Part shown: one piece after another, positions 28,006-36,059 of the stretch
How positions within the stretch are numbered: position 1 is the first letter of the stretch
Layout of the letters: every line of letters begins with the position of its first letter
From: an uncultured Acidimicrobiales bacterium
GTDB lineage: Bacteria > Actinomycetota > Acidimicrobiia > Acidimicrobiales > CATQHL01
Direction of reading: 5' to 3'
DNA: 64,000 nt
Assembly: GCA_958295925.1 (NCBI GenBank)
Contig: CATQHL010000001.1
Span: 1,313,753-1,377,752 of the forward strand
Notes under the pieces: model-generated
Database searches by the model: none
Seen by the model: the letters and a program-made list of their open reading frames with translations, nothing else
Told to the model about the DNA's origin: nothing
Program-made: the position numbers and the translations under genes

Positions 28006-28352
28006 TCTGGCGTATCAGGACTGCCGCTACTTTCCAGCGTTTACGTTCCAAGGGTTCAATCTTGCGTTGCGGGCCAATAGAGTTCCGCTATCTCATCGAC
28101 GGGAAATCCTTGCCTCCACGTGTGGCATTCGCTCTTCCCCGTCATTTGGGCTCGGCGGTGACCAGGAATCTTCTCCGCAGGCGCATTCTCGCAGAGCTTC
28201 GTCGCCTGAAGGCGAGCCGCACTGAGTTCTTACCTGGCGGCGACTACCTCATCAGGGCACATAGAGGTGCTACTTCCCTGCAGGCTCAGGCCCTACGTGA
28301 AATCTTGGCGAAGGCGCTCTGTGCGATCTTCGAAAAAGAGCGTGAGCCTTGA
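28002..28352 (+). CDS. rnpA: Ribonuclease P protein component, CTG start
   Basis: This basic protein assists the RNase P RNA in tRNA 5' maturation. The product opens [14 protein letters not shown] and has the RNR-type signature [25 protein letters not shown] at 28002 is the only NTG codon near the expected start. It lies eight bases after AGGAGG (27988-27993) and overlaps the rpmH stop as CTGA. The nearest canonical start, a GTG at 27834, would read through all of rpmH. With CTG the protein is 116 residues, the usual length. Confidence 0.93.
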   Translation: MIWRIRTAATFQRLRSKGSILRCGPIEFRYLIDGKSLPPRVAFALPRHLGSAVTRNLLRRRILAELRRLKASRTEFLPGGDYLIRAHRGATSLQAQALREILAKALCAIFEKEREP

Positions 28353-28603
28353 GCCTGGCTGTCAGAGGTTTTCTGCGAATAATTCGTGTCTACCAGGCGT
28401 ACAGCAGGGGGCTTCCTCCGAGATGTCGCTTCTTGCCCACGTGCTCTGAATACTCGGTTGAAGCGCTCAGCAGCCATGGATTAGTCAGAGGTGGCTGGTA
28501 CACCGTTCGTCGCCTAGCCAAGTGCCATCCCTTCGGTCCACACGGTTTCGATCCTCCGCCGGTTAGAAAGGCCGCGCCGGAGCGCAGCAGGTGGGTGGGC
28601 TGA
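28349..28603 (+). CDS. yidD: Membrane protein insertion efficiency factor YidD
   Basis: YidD is a small protein that aids YidC-dependent insertion. The core IRVYQAYSRGLPPRCRFLPTCSEYSVEAL and GWYTVRRLAKCHPFGPHGFDP is fully typical, including the conserved cysteines. The start is TTG at 28349 overlapping the rnpA stop as TTGA. The length is 84 residues. It overlaps yidC at the stop. Confidence 0.96.
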   Translation: MSLAVRGFLRIIRVYQAYSRGLPPRCRFLPTCSEYSVEALSSHGLVRGGWYTVRRLAKCHPFGPHGFDPPPVRKAAPERSRWVG

Positions 28604-29817
28604 TGTCTGTCTTCAACCCGCTGTTTGATCTTGCAGCGCGTGTTCTCTCGTTCTTCTACAGTCTGTGGCCGAGCTACGCGGGAGCCATTGTCATCTTGAC
28701 TGTGTGCGTAATGACCCTGCTCACCCCGATCACCATACGCAGCACAAAATCGATGTTGTCGATGCGGAAGTTGCAACCTCAGGTGAAACGGCTTCAGGCG
28801 GAGTTCCGCCACGACCGCCAAAGACTCAACGAAGAGATGATGGCCCTTTATCGCGAGAATCGGGTCAATCCCCTAGGGGGCTGTCTGCCCCTGTTGATGC
28901 AGTCGCCCGTATTCATTGTGCTTTTTCAGCTGTTGAGGGGCCTAAGCAGGAGAACTTCGACGCTGGGATGGCATGCCTCCACTTCGGCGGCGTCCTGTTC
29001 AGGAGGGGCTTGCGCGGCTTCCGCCAGCGAACTGGTGGAGGCTCCGAAGCTCAACTTCAACCCAGACTTCCTTCAACCAGGAAGTCGGTTGTACGAGGAC
29101 TTGGCAAATTCCAATGAGATGCGCTCCTGGGGCCTCGATTTGGCCGAGACAGCAGGATCGGCCATCAGCTCCTCTTTTGTTGCAGGCCTGCCGTATTTGG
29201 GAACCATCGCGCTTGTAGCTGTGTTGGGGTACTACCAGCAGCGTCAAATCAGTGGGCGCTTCTCGAACGCAGACCAGCCTCCGCAGGCTCGAATGATGAT
29301 GAAGATCATCCCCATCATCCTGCCTGTGATCTCCATCACTCTGCCGGCGGGCCTCGTGGTCTACTACATTGCTCAAAGCTTCATCAGAATTGGTCAGCAG
29401 GCCTTAATTACGAGAACCCTTTACAAGAGTGAGGAAGCGAGTGAGGATCCGAGTGAGGATCCAGAGGTCAAACCGGTTGAGGATCCCAAGGCGGCTCCAG
29501 CAGCCCAGCCCACGAACTGGAAAGAGAAAATGGGTCTGGTGAGGCCACCTGACCCGAATCGGCACGGGTTTGAACGTCCGGTCAGCGGACCGGCCCCCAA
29601 GCCTAAGCCCAAGCCGCCAGCCGCAAAAGCCCCGCCTGCCCAGACCAGCCCGCTTCGGACACAGCCTGATGCCAGGAAGGCCTCACGAAAGGATCCCAAT
29701 AAACCTGGCAAGCGTTCCCTTCGGCGCGGAAAGAAAAACGAGCCGCCCCCTAGGCCGGTCTCTAGCCGAGTAACCCCCAAGGGCGCACAACAACGTAGAA
29801 GAAAACGACGGAGATAG
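28603..29817 (+). CDS. yidC: Membrane protein insertase YidC with long basic tail
   Basis: YidC inserts membrane proteins with or without SecYEG. ATG at 28603 shares a base with the yidD stop (TGATG); an in-frame GTG at 28591 is the alternative. The Oxa1 core has AGAIVILTVCVMTLLTPITI, a cytoplasmic helical hairpin (KLQPQVKRLQAEFRHDR), NPLGGCLPLLMQSPVFIVLF and later TM helices. A serine-rich loop follows the first core hydrophobic hairpin. The last 130 residues are an acidic patch followed by a Pro/Lys/Arg-rich tail, longer than usual and likely ribosome-facing. Confidence 0.95.
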   Translation: MSVFNPLFDLAARVLSFFYSLWPSYAGAIVILTVCVMTLLTPITIRSTKSMLSMRKLQPQVKRLQAEFRHDRQRLNEEMMALYRENRVNPLGGCLPLLMQSPVFIVLFQLLRGLSRRTSTLGWHASTSAASCSGGACAASASELVEAPKLNFNPDFLQPGSRLYEDLANSNEMRSWGLDLAETAGSAISSSFVAGLPYLGTIALVAVLGYYQQRQISGRFSNADQPPQARMMMKIIPIILPVISITLPAGLVVYYIAQSFIRIGQQALITRTLYKSEEASEDPSEDPEVKPVEDPKAAPAAQPTNWKEKMGLVRPPDPNRHGFERPVSGPAPKPKPKPPAAKAPPAQTSPLRTQPDARKASRKDPNKPGKRSLRRGKKNEPPPRPVSSRVTPKGAQQRRRKRRR

Positions 29818-29831
29818 TAGGGAGAATTAAT

Positions 29832-30680
29832 ATGGAATGGATAGTCATTGAGGCAGACACGCTGGAAACTGCCAAGGAGCTTGCTCTCGATCGACTTGGA
29901 GTAGATGAGCGGGAAGCAGAATTTGAGACGTTGGCGCAGCCTAGCTCTGGTTTGCTGGGCCTTCGTCGGGGCAAGGCTCAGATCCGGGCTCGGGTAGCCC
30001 CCCGACCGCAGCCTGAGCGCGAGAGGGGACGAAGTTCGAAGCAGTCAAAGGATGGCCACTCATCCTCTCGCCGAGCGGGTCGTAGTCCGAAAGGCGGGAA
30101 TCAGAAACGTCGGCCAAAGCCACCTGAATCCCCTGAAATCTCAAAGACAGTCCACAGAGCAAAAGAAGCTAGCAAGGAAGGCAAATCAATGCACGACAAG
30201 TCAGATGACAGTGTGATGCTCGATGATGAGCAGGAAAACATTGCTCGTTCATTTGTAGAAGGAACAGTGAGGCAATTTGCTCCGCAGGCCGAAGTTGAGC
30301 TTGTCAACAAGAAAGGCACGCTGTTCGTGAGAGTTGAAGGTGAGGACCTAGGGCTGCTCATTGGGCAGGATGGTTCTGCGCTCGCGGCATTGGAGGAACT
30401 CTTGCACGTATGCATTCGTCGCCGCGCGCGTGGGCGTCGGTTTGCCCGTGTCCGGCTGGATATCGGCGGCTACCGACAGCTTCGGCGGGAACGCCTAGAG
30501 GACTTTACTCGCAGGACCGCCGAAGATGTATTGCACACTGGTGAAGCGGTTTCCTTTGAACCGATGGGATCCTTGGACAGAAAAACCGTCCATGACGTAG
30601 CCTTGAAGATCGATGGAGTGCAGACTCATTCCGAAGGGGAGGATCCTCGCCGCCGGGTTGTAATGTCACCCGTGGAATGA
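29832..30680 (+). CDS. jag: RNA-binding protein Jag/KhpB
   Basis: This protein has three parts: an N-terminal Jag-N domain (MEWIVIEADTLETAKELALD ... GLLGLRRGKAQI), a charged linker (about residues 57-125), then a KH domain with the GxxG loop LLIGQDGSALAALEELL and an R3H domain ending in RRVVMSPVE. KhpB binds many RNAs and partners with KhpA in other bacteria. ATG is at 29832 after GGGAGAATTAAT. It overlaps rsmG by four bases. Confidence 0.93.
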   Translation: MEWIVIEADTLETAKELALDRLGVDEREAEFETLAQPSSGLLGLRRGKAQIRARVAPRPQPERERGRSSKQSKDGHSSSRRAGRSPKGGNQKRRPKPPESPEISKTVHRAKEASKEGKSMHDKSDDSVMLDDEQENIARSFVEGTVRQFAPQAEVELVNKKGTLFVRVEGEDLGLLIGQDGSALAALEELLHVCIRRRARGRRFARVRLDIGGYRQLRRERLEDFTRRTAEDVLHTGEAVSFEPMGSLDRKTVHDVALKIDGVQTHSEGEDPRRRVVMSPVE

Positions 30681-31243
30681 GCGATTCCGGGGTTGGCCCG
30701 GATTTGGTTCGTGTTTTCGATCGTGCTCAACGACTAGGGCTGATTGGAGCATCAACGTCTCCAAGGTTAGAGTTGGCCCATTCCGAAGGCTTGGCGCGAC
30801 AGTTGGGCTTGCTCGAAAAAATTTCCTGCCTCGACCTTGGCAGCGGAGCTGGCCTGCCAGGTCTTGTTCTGGCAAAGCTTTGGCCTAACACTTTCTGGAC
30901 ACTCTTGGATAGACGAAAAAAGTGCGGCGATTTCCTGCTTTGGGCGATAGAGGCCTTGAAGCTTTCCGAGAGCGTGGAGGTGCTGCAACAAAATGCAAGG
31001 GAAGCGCTGCGCTCTCGTGCTGGCAGCATTGACCTGCTAGTTGCCCGCGCCTTTGGAAGACCTTTGGCTACAGCTGAGTTGGCCGTCGGCTTTCTTCGCA
31101 AGGGAGGTCGGCTGATCGTTACTGAGCCTGCAATACGTGAACCGAATAGATGGCCGCGTCCAAAGGTCGAAAGGACAGGTCTGACATTGGTCGCCCGCCA
31201 CGAGGGACCTCCAGCATTTGTGGAGTTTAGAAAGTTGAGCTGA
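30677..31243 (+). CDS. rsmG: 16S rRNA (guanine527-N7)-methyltransferase
   Basis: RsmG methylates G527 in the 530 loop of 16S rRNA; loss gives low-level streptomycin resistance in known bacteria. The SAM motif is CLDLGSGAGLPGLVLAK, followed by LLDRRKKCGDFL and LLVARAFGRP. The 188-residue length is shorter than most (200-240) because the N-terminal helical part is trimmed. ATG overlaps the jag stop (ATGA). Confidence 0.92.
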   Translation: MSDSGVGPDLVRVFDRAQRLGLIGASTSPRLELAHSEGLARQLGLLEKISCLDLGSGAGLPGLVLAKLWPNTFWTLLDRRKKCGDFLLWAIEALKLSESVEVLQQNAREALRSRAGSIDLLVARAFGRPLATAELAVGFLRKGGRLIVTEPAIREPNRWPRPKVERTGLTLVARHEGPPAFVEFRKLS

Positions 31244-31279
31244 GAACTCTCAGGCTGTGCACGATGTCCAGCTGTTTTC

Positions 31280-31295
31280 TGTTTCACGTGAAACA
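31280..31295. promoter_or_regulatory. parS: parS site 1
   Basis: The exact 16-bp palindrome TGTTTCACGTGAAACA is the known ParB-binding centromere sequence. It lies 142 bases before the parA start. ParB loads here and spreads, and ParA then moves the origin. Confidence 0.95.
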
Positions 31296-31330
31296 TGCGA
31301 TAGTTCGCTCGGGGAATGCGTTTGGCTAAT

Positions 31331-31362
31331 CGGTGGCATGTTTCACGTGAAACATGCCACCG
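31331..31362. promoter_or_regulatory. parS: parS site 2 inside a 32-bp perfect palindrome
   Basis: The same 16-bp parS core occupies 31339-31354. Eight further bases on each side (CGGTGGCA and its complement TGCCACCG) keep the symmetry, so 31331-31362 is fully palindromic. Its centre is 59 bp from that of site 1. It is close enough to the parA promoter for ParB autoregulation to be possible. Confidence 0.93.
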
Positions 31363-31436
31363 GCTGGATCAATCAGAATTGGGTATTGACAACAATTCGA
31401 GCCTACGGGAGAATGAAAACTGGAGGTACAAGGATT

Positions 31437-32216
31437 GTGACGGAAGAAAATAGCCCCGTGGCCAGAACGCTGGCGGTGGCCAACCAGAAGGGTGGAGTGG
31501 GGAAAACCACTACGGCCATCAACTTGGCGGACTGCCTTGCTAACAGGGGCCACCGCGTCTTGCTAGTAGACCTTGACCCTCAGGCCAACGCCACGACGGG
31601 AATTGGGGTAGACCCGCGCGGCGTGTCTTCGTCGACATACGACGTAGTCGTTGACGGTAAGCCCCCGCTGGACTGCATCATCCCCACCGCATATGAGAAT
31701 CTCTGGGTATTGCCTTCGCATCTCGATCTTGCAGGGGCGGAACTGGAGCTGCAGTCGGCCTTCAACCGGGAACGTCGTCTTGAGATTGCGCTTCGTGACG
31801 TCCGTAGCGAGTTCGACTACATCTTTGTTGATTGTCTCCCGTCGCTGGGGTTGTTAGCGGTCAATGCGCTGACTGCGGTTAAGGAAATAGTTGTCCCAAT
31901 CCAGTGCGAGTACTACGCCCTTGAGGGTCTGATGCAGCTCAGGATGCACATTGCACAGATTCAGCGCTATCTTAACTCCGACTTGGAACTGTCAAAAATG
32001 ATTTTAGTTATGTACGACAGACGTACCAATCTCTCGGCGCAGGTCGCAGAAGAGGTGCGCCTCCAGTTTGGAGGAAAGGTTGCAAGGGTGGTTATCCCCC
32101 GGTCGGTGCGTTTGGCTGAAGCACCTTCGCATGGCACTCCGATTCGGGTTTTTTCCCCAAGGTCAACCGCTGCGCTGGCTTATCAACTACTTGCTGAGGA
32201 GTTCGAATCCCGATGA
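31437..32216 (+). CDS. parA: Chromosome partitioning ATPase ParA (Soj)
   Basis: The deviant Walker A is AVANQKGGVGKTTTAINLAD, with VLLVDLDPQANATTGIG and FDYIFVDCLPSLGLLAVNAL. GTG at 31437 (MTEENSPVARTLAVANQKGG) follows a GGAGG ten bases upstream and gives 259 residues. An in-frame ATG at 31413 is possible. The frame is open back to 31257, but that would run across both parS sites. ParA binds DNA with ATP and is triggered by ParB. Confidence 0.96.
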   Translation: MTEENSPVARTLAVANQKGGVGKTTTAINLADCLANRGHRVLLVDLDPQANATTGIGVDPRGVSSSTYDVVVDGKPPLDCIIPTAYENLWVLPSHLDLAGAELELQSAFNRERRLEIALRDVRSEFDYIFVDCLPSLGLLAVNALTAVKEIVVPIQCEYYALEGLMQLRMHIAQIQRYLNSDLELSKMILVMYDRRTNLSAQVAEEVRLQFGGKVARVVIPRSVRLAEAPSHGTPIRVFSPRSTAALAYQLLAEEFESR

Positions 32217-33091
32217 CACCTCCTCAACGCGGCTTGGGCAGAGGGCTCAGCGCCCTCATTCCTGAAAGCGGAAGCGTCACGGCAGGCTCGTTTCGTGAGA
32301 TAGCCGTTTCGAATATCGTTCCGAACAGTTTCCAGCCGCGTGAGACGTTTGACGAAGGGTCGCTTGAGGAACTCGTCTCGTCCATTAGCCAGCTTGGCGT
32401 ATTGCAGCCCATTCTTGTCAGGAATATTGAGGATAACAAGTATGAAATAATCGCCGGCGAGCGGCGCTGGCGAGCGGCCAAGCGGGCTGGGCTGGAGTCC
32501 ATTCCGGCTCTGATACGTGATGCACCAGATCAGCGTTCGTTGGAGGAGGCGCTGGTGGAGAACCTTCAGAGAGACGATCTGAATCCGATGGAGGAAGCGT
32601 TTGCTTTTTCGCGCCTCGCCCAGTTTGGGCTGACACAGCAGGAGATAGCTAATCGTGTGGGTCGCAGCCGACCTGCCATAGCTAATTCCCTGAGGCTTCT
32701 TCAGCTGTCACCAAAGGTTCAGAACCTTCTTGTAGCCAAAGATCTTTCCTCCGGGCATGCGAGGGCGCTGCTTTCGGTGAGCGATACAGGCAAGCAGTTG
32801 TCCTTGGCTCAAAAGGCGTCAAATAACGGTTGGTCAGTAAGACAGCTTGAAGAGCATATTCGCAGCAAAGCCAACGGAAAGCAAATTAAAGATGCAAAGG
32901 GTGCGCGGAACGGTACTCTTGATGACGGTTCAGCCAAACAGTCTGCAGCACTGATTGAGCTGGAAAATCTGCTTGCCGAATACCTTTCAACTTCGGTAAA
33001 GGTATTACTTGGGGAAGGAAAGGGGAAGCTGACGGTGGACTTTGCCGATCTGGACGACCTTGAGCGAATCTACAGGCGTGTAGTAACCTAA
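32213..33091 (+). CDS. parB: Chromosome partitioning protein ParB
   Basis: ParB is a CTPase that binds parS. It has the N-terminal PPQRGLGRGLSALIPESG, the ParB/Srx box IAGERRWRAAKRAGLESIPA, ALVENLQRDDLNPMEEAFAF, and the helix-turn-helix TQQEIANRVGRSRPAIANSLRLLQL. A C-terminal dimer domain completes 292 residues. ATG overlaps the parA stop (ATGA). Confidence 0.96.
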   Translation: MTPPQRGLGRGLSALIPESGSVTAGSFREIAVSNIVPNSFQPRETFDEGSLEELVSSISQLGVLQPILVRNIEDNKYEIIAGERRWRAAKRAGLESIPALIRDAPDQRSLEEALVENLQRDDLNPMEEAFAFSRLAQFGLTQQEIANRVGRSRPAIANSLRLLQLSPKVQNLLVAKDLSSGHARALLSVSDTGKQLSLAQKASNNGWSVRQLEEHIRSKANGKQIKDAKGARNGTLDDGSAKQSAALIELENLLAEYLSTSVKVLLGEGKGKLTVDFADLDDLERIYRRVVT

Positions 33092-33110
33092 AATTTGTTC
33101 TTGAGAGTCA

Positions 33111-33134
33111 GCGGGCTGAATTGCGGGCTGAATT
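33111..33134 (+). repeat. Two 12-bp direct repeats after parB
   Basis: GCGGGCTGAATT occurs twice with no spacer (33111-33122 and 33123-33134), directly before the nested inverted repeat. This is a likely slippage product, with no known role. Confidence 0.7.
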
Positions 33135-33179
33135 CAAGGAGTTATTCAGTATGTGAATAACTTGTGGGAAAGCTCCTTG
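33135..33179. terminator. Nested inverted repeats between convergent parB and cwlM
   Basis: The inner repeat is GTTATTCA (33141-33148) with TGAATAAC (33154-33161) and a five-base loop. Outer arms CAAGGAG (33135-33141) and CTCCTTG (33173-33179) enclose it. It sits between converging genes where a bidirectional stop is expected. No U tract follows, so a terminator is inferred and not certain. Confidence 0.5.
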
Positions 33180-33194
33180 GTAAGCCTAATCTGA

Positions 33195-34181
33195 CTAATA
33201 AGGATTCTTCATCCAGCAGTCTAGGCTTGCCGTAATTCCCCTCGAAAGCAATCCTTGTCGCTCCACCACAACGTTGGTTGGCCCCAAGTTGCACTTCACT
33301 GCAGGCATTCGGCTTTCTCGCAGCAGGGGAACTCGAACGCCAGTGGTGGTAATGGCAACTCCCCCCAGAGTTTCCGCAAGCATGTCGTGAAAAAGCGAGG
33401 CCAGCCGTTTCCCACCTTCGGATTCAAACCCTTGAGTTGCGAAATAGTTGAGTTCGCAGAAAGGTTTGGACGTCAGGGTCACGCCTATACAGGCGTTCGC
33501 CTCGAATACGTTGGCCTGAGCAGCCAGCTTCGCAGGGTTGGGATCGCTCAGCATGGCCACGGTTGCCCCCTTCCGTCGTAGGGCGCGGGCAGTTGCGTTC
33601 AGCAACGACGCCCATCGCGCCTCTCCGCAGATGGCGATCCGGGCCTCTGCGAGGCTGGTTGGGCCGGCTTTGAGCCGCTCTCGTTCCAGCAGCATTCCCA
33701 TGCTGTGGCTCCCGTCGGGCCTTATGCGGGAGAGCACCGATACGGTGTCCGGGCCACAGATGCCGTCGCAGTTAAGTCCCGCATTCAGCTGAAGACGTTG
33801 AATCGCCTCAGCGGTTTCAGGCCCCAGGATGCCGTCGACCCTGCCTTTGTGAAATCCGAGTGAACCCAGTTGGCGTTGCAGCTCGAATACGTCTTCGCCT
33901 CGCTGGTAGGGCACCCGCAAGTACAGGAGGCGATCACCTAGTCGGAAACCCGCCTCCACCAAGGCTGTCCAGGTGGCTTGATCGCAAACGCCGTCCGGCT
34001 CTAGACCGTGGCTTGACTGAAATCGCTTGACGGCTTTGAAGGTTTCAGCGTCGAAGCTCTCCGCCGTCCTGGAGATAGTCGCCTCACCTGCTTCGGCGAG
34101 CCGTCGGTGAAGTTCCCCTACTGTCGCCCCGTGGTCGCCCAAAGCGATTCGGATCGGTTCAACAACAATGGATGATCCCAC
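33195..34181 (-). CDS. cwlM: CwlM-like protein: two peptidoglycan-binding repeats plus pseudo-amidase
   Basis: Two PG_binding_1 repeats (TFKAVKRFQSSHGLEPDGVCDQ and AIQRLQLNAGLNCDGICGPD) are followed by an amidase_3-like fold. At the expected zinc positions I read IAICGEARW where DPGHGG is usual, GVTLTSKP where an SIHAN-type histidine is usual, and AVKCNLG where VELG is usual, so no zinc ligands remain visible. There is no signal peptide, so it should be cytosolic. Mycobacterial CwlM, encoded beside trxC/trxB2, is a MurA regulator. The same location and structure suggest the same role. GTG is at 34181. Confidence 0.85.
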   Translation of the reverse strand: MGSSIVVEPIRIALGDHGATVGELHRRLAEAGEATISRTAESFDAETFKAVKRFQSSHGLEPDGVCDQATWTALVEAGFRLGDRLLYLRVPYQRGEDVFELQRQLGSLGFHKGRVDGILGPETAEAIQRLQLNAGLNCDGICGPDTVSVLSRIRPDGSHSMGMLLERERLKAGPTSLAEARIAICGEARWASLLNATARALRRKGATVAMLSDPNPAKLAAQANVFEANACIGVTLTSKPFCELNYFATQGFESEGGKRLASLFHDMLAETLGGVAITTTGVRVPLLRESRMPAVKCNLGPTNVVVERQGLLSRGITASLDCWMKNPY

Positions 34182-34184
34182 TGC

Positions 34185-34511
34185 TCATAGGAATTCAGCG
34201 AGATCGGCCAGCAACGCAGCCTTGCTCTTGGCGCCCACGATGCGCTTGGCGACTTGCCCGTCCTGGAAAAGAAGCAGCGTGGGGATGCTCATCACCTTGT
34301 GCTCGAGGGCAATGCTGGGATCATCGTCCACGTTCAGCTTGGCGATGGTGACCTTCTCGCCGTGTTCGTTGGCGATTTCGTCGAGGATCGGGGCGATCAT
34401 CTTGCATGGACCGCACCACTCCGCCCAGAAATCCACGAGTACGGGTTTTGCCGAGGAATTGACTTCCTCCGCAAAGGTGGCCGTTGAGAGGGAGGTGATG
34501 TTGCCTGCCAT
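34185..34511 (-). CDS. trxA: Thioredoxin
   Basis: This is a 108-residue thioredoxin with VDFWAEWCGPCKMIAPILDE (active site CGPC) and the cis-proline in VMSIPTLLLFQDG. It sits next to trxB on the same strand, 69 bases after it, so the two probably form one redox unit with cwlM (three bases downstream). ATG is at 34511, with a GGAAA purine stretch (34515-34519) about five bases upstream. Confidence 0.96.
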   Translation of the reverse strand: MAGNITSLSTATFAEEVNSSAKPVLVDFWAEWCGPCKMIAPILDEIANEHGEKVTIAKLNVDDDPSIALEHKVMSIPTLLLFQDGQVAKRIVGAKSKAALLADLAEFL

Positions 34512-34580
34512 CGTTTTTCCTTTCGCTGTTGAGAATCCCGAGCGACTCCGCAGCGCCGGGCAGAAAGGTTCAGTCCGGCT

Positions 34581-35588
34581 CTACTGTGAGGAAAGAGTAG
34601 CCGACGCAGACGCTTCAGGGAGGTCGCTGCGAGATTCCAGCCAGCGCTCAGCGTCGATTGCCGCCATGCAGCCGCTGCCTGCCGCGGTCACGGCTTGGCG
34701 GTAGACGTCGTCCTGCACATCACCACAGGCGAACACGCCTTCCACGCTGGTTCGGCTGGAATCGGGCTCGGTGATCAGATAGCCGTTCTCCTTCATCTTC
34801 AACTGCCCGGCGAAGATGTCGGTGTTGGGGCTGTGGCCGATTGCGATGAACAGCCCTCCTAGCGGAATGTCTTGCTCCTCGCCGGTCTTCGTGTGGGAGA
34901 CTCGCACGCCTTCAAGCGATTCAGTGCCGTGAATGGCCGTGACCACGTGGTTCCAGAGAAACTCGATGCGTTCGTTTGCGAAGGCGCGCTCCTGCATGAT
35001 CTTGGATGCCCGCAGCTGATCACGGCGGTGGATAATCGTGACCTTTGAGGCGAACTTTGTGAGGAACGTGGCTTCCTCCATGGCCGAGTCGCCGCCGCCC
35101 ACCACCGCTATCTCTTGTCCCCTGAAGAAAAACCCGTCGCAGGTGGCGCACGTGGAAAGGCCTCGCCCGATGAGCTGATCCTCCTCCGGCAGACCGAGCA
35201 TCAGCGACTTTGCGCCGGTTGAGACGATGAGAGCTCTCGCGAGACAGTCGGGGTCGCTGGTGAGCCCGTTCTCGCCAATCCAGATCTTGAACGGGTTGCT
35301 GCTCAGATCTACCTTCGTGACCTTCTCTGTTTGCATCTCAGCACCGAATCGCACGGCCTGGGCGCGAAAATCCATCATCAGGTTGGGCCCCATCACACCT
35401 TCTGGAAATCCCGGGTAGTTTTCCACGTCGGTGGTAAGCATCAGCTGTCCGCCGGGCTGGTCGCTCGTGGAGGAGGGTTCTCCCTCGAAGACCAGCGGGC
35501 GGAGGTCGGCGCGGGCGCAGTAGATGGCGGCCGTCAGGCCGGCTGGGCCCGCTCCTAGGACGACAACTTCCCGCTCGACTGTTGTCAT
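34581..35588 (-). CDS. trxB: Thioredoxin reductase
   Basis: This FAD/NADPH enzyme reduces thioredoxin. FAD binding is in VVVLGAGPAGLTAAIYCARA, the redox pair in CATCDGFFF, NADPH binding in IAVVGGGDSAMEEA, and the second FAD motif in VEGVFACGDVQDDVYRQ. ATG at 35588 (MTTVEREVVV) is preferred; an upstream in-frame start at 35636 adds 16 atypical residues. It is 335 residues, the normal length. Confidence 0.96.
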   Translation of the reverse strand: MTTVEREVVVLGAGPAGLTAAIYCARADLRPLVFEGEPSSTSDQPGGQLMLTTDVENYPGFPEGVMGPNLMMDFRAQAVRFGAEMQTEKVTKVDLSSNPFKIWIGENGLTSDPDCLARALIVSTGAKSLMLGLPEEDQLIGRGLSTCATCDGFFFRGQEIAVVGGGDSAMEEATFLTKFASKVTIIHRRDQLRASKIMQERAFANERIEFLWNHVVTAIHGTESLEGVRVSHTKTGEEQDIPLGGLFIAIGHSPNTDIFAGQLKMKENGYLITEPDSSRTSVEGVFACGDVQDDVYRQAVTAAGSGCMAAIDAERWLESRSDLPEASASATLSSQ

Positions 35589-35675
35589 TGGCTGCTTGTC
35601 AAGGGTGGATGAGGCCGGGGAAGCCGGATTCTTCAAGATCGGCGTTCGTAGGCGTCTTTCTGTCCATTGGCCGTA

Positions 35676-36026
35676 TCACTCCGGCGCCGACGGAGAAGCC
35701 GCCCTGGCCGGTCGCTTGGCCCAGACCCAGAGCCCCAGCCCGACAAAAACCCCGCCAAGGATGACATACGCGGCCCAGACGCCCGCCGGCAGATAGGCGT
35801 CGATCAGTCGAACACCTCCTATTACCGCCAGGATGAGCACCGCAACGCCTGCCACCACGAGCATCGACCCGTACACAAGCATTCGTGCCAGGTTGGCGGT
35901 AGGCCGATCCGTGACTTTGCGAACTCTCTCCACCCACCGGGAGACGAGCGACGCCGTCCGCTCCGGCCAATCCTGCGACAAGCCAGGCAGCGCCTGCTTT
36001 TGCGCCTGCTTTTGCGAATCTTCCAT
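35676..36026 (-). CDS. Small two-TM membrane protein of unknown function
   Basis: The 116-residue product has a polar Gln/Lys-rich head, then two hydrophobic helices (MLVYGSMLVVAGVAVLILAV and AAYVILGGVFVGLGLWVW) and a short basic tail. It resembles the holin-like or YtxH-like small membrane proteins found next to trxB in other actinobacteria, but I cannot name a family. It runs toward trxB on the same strand and ends 87 bases before it. Confidence 0.65.
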   Translation of the reverse strand: MEDSQKQAQKQALPGLSQDWPERTASLVSRWVERVRKVTDRPTANLARMLVYGSMLVVAGVAVLILAVIGGVRLIDAYLPAGVWAAYVILGGVFVGLGLWVWAKRPARAASPSAPE

Positions 36027-36059
36027 AAGCTGAGCAGTTTATCAGGGTTTCTTTCTTCA

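Noticed and set aside
31257-31436. A 60-residue N-terminal extension of ParA.
   Set aside because: It would translate both parS palindromes. The GTG at 31437 has GGAGG upstream and gives the family's normal length.
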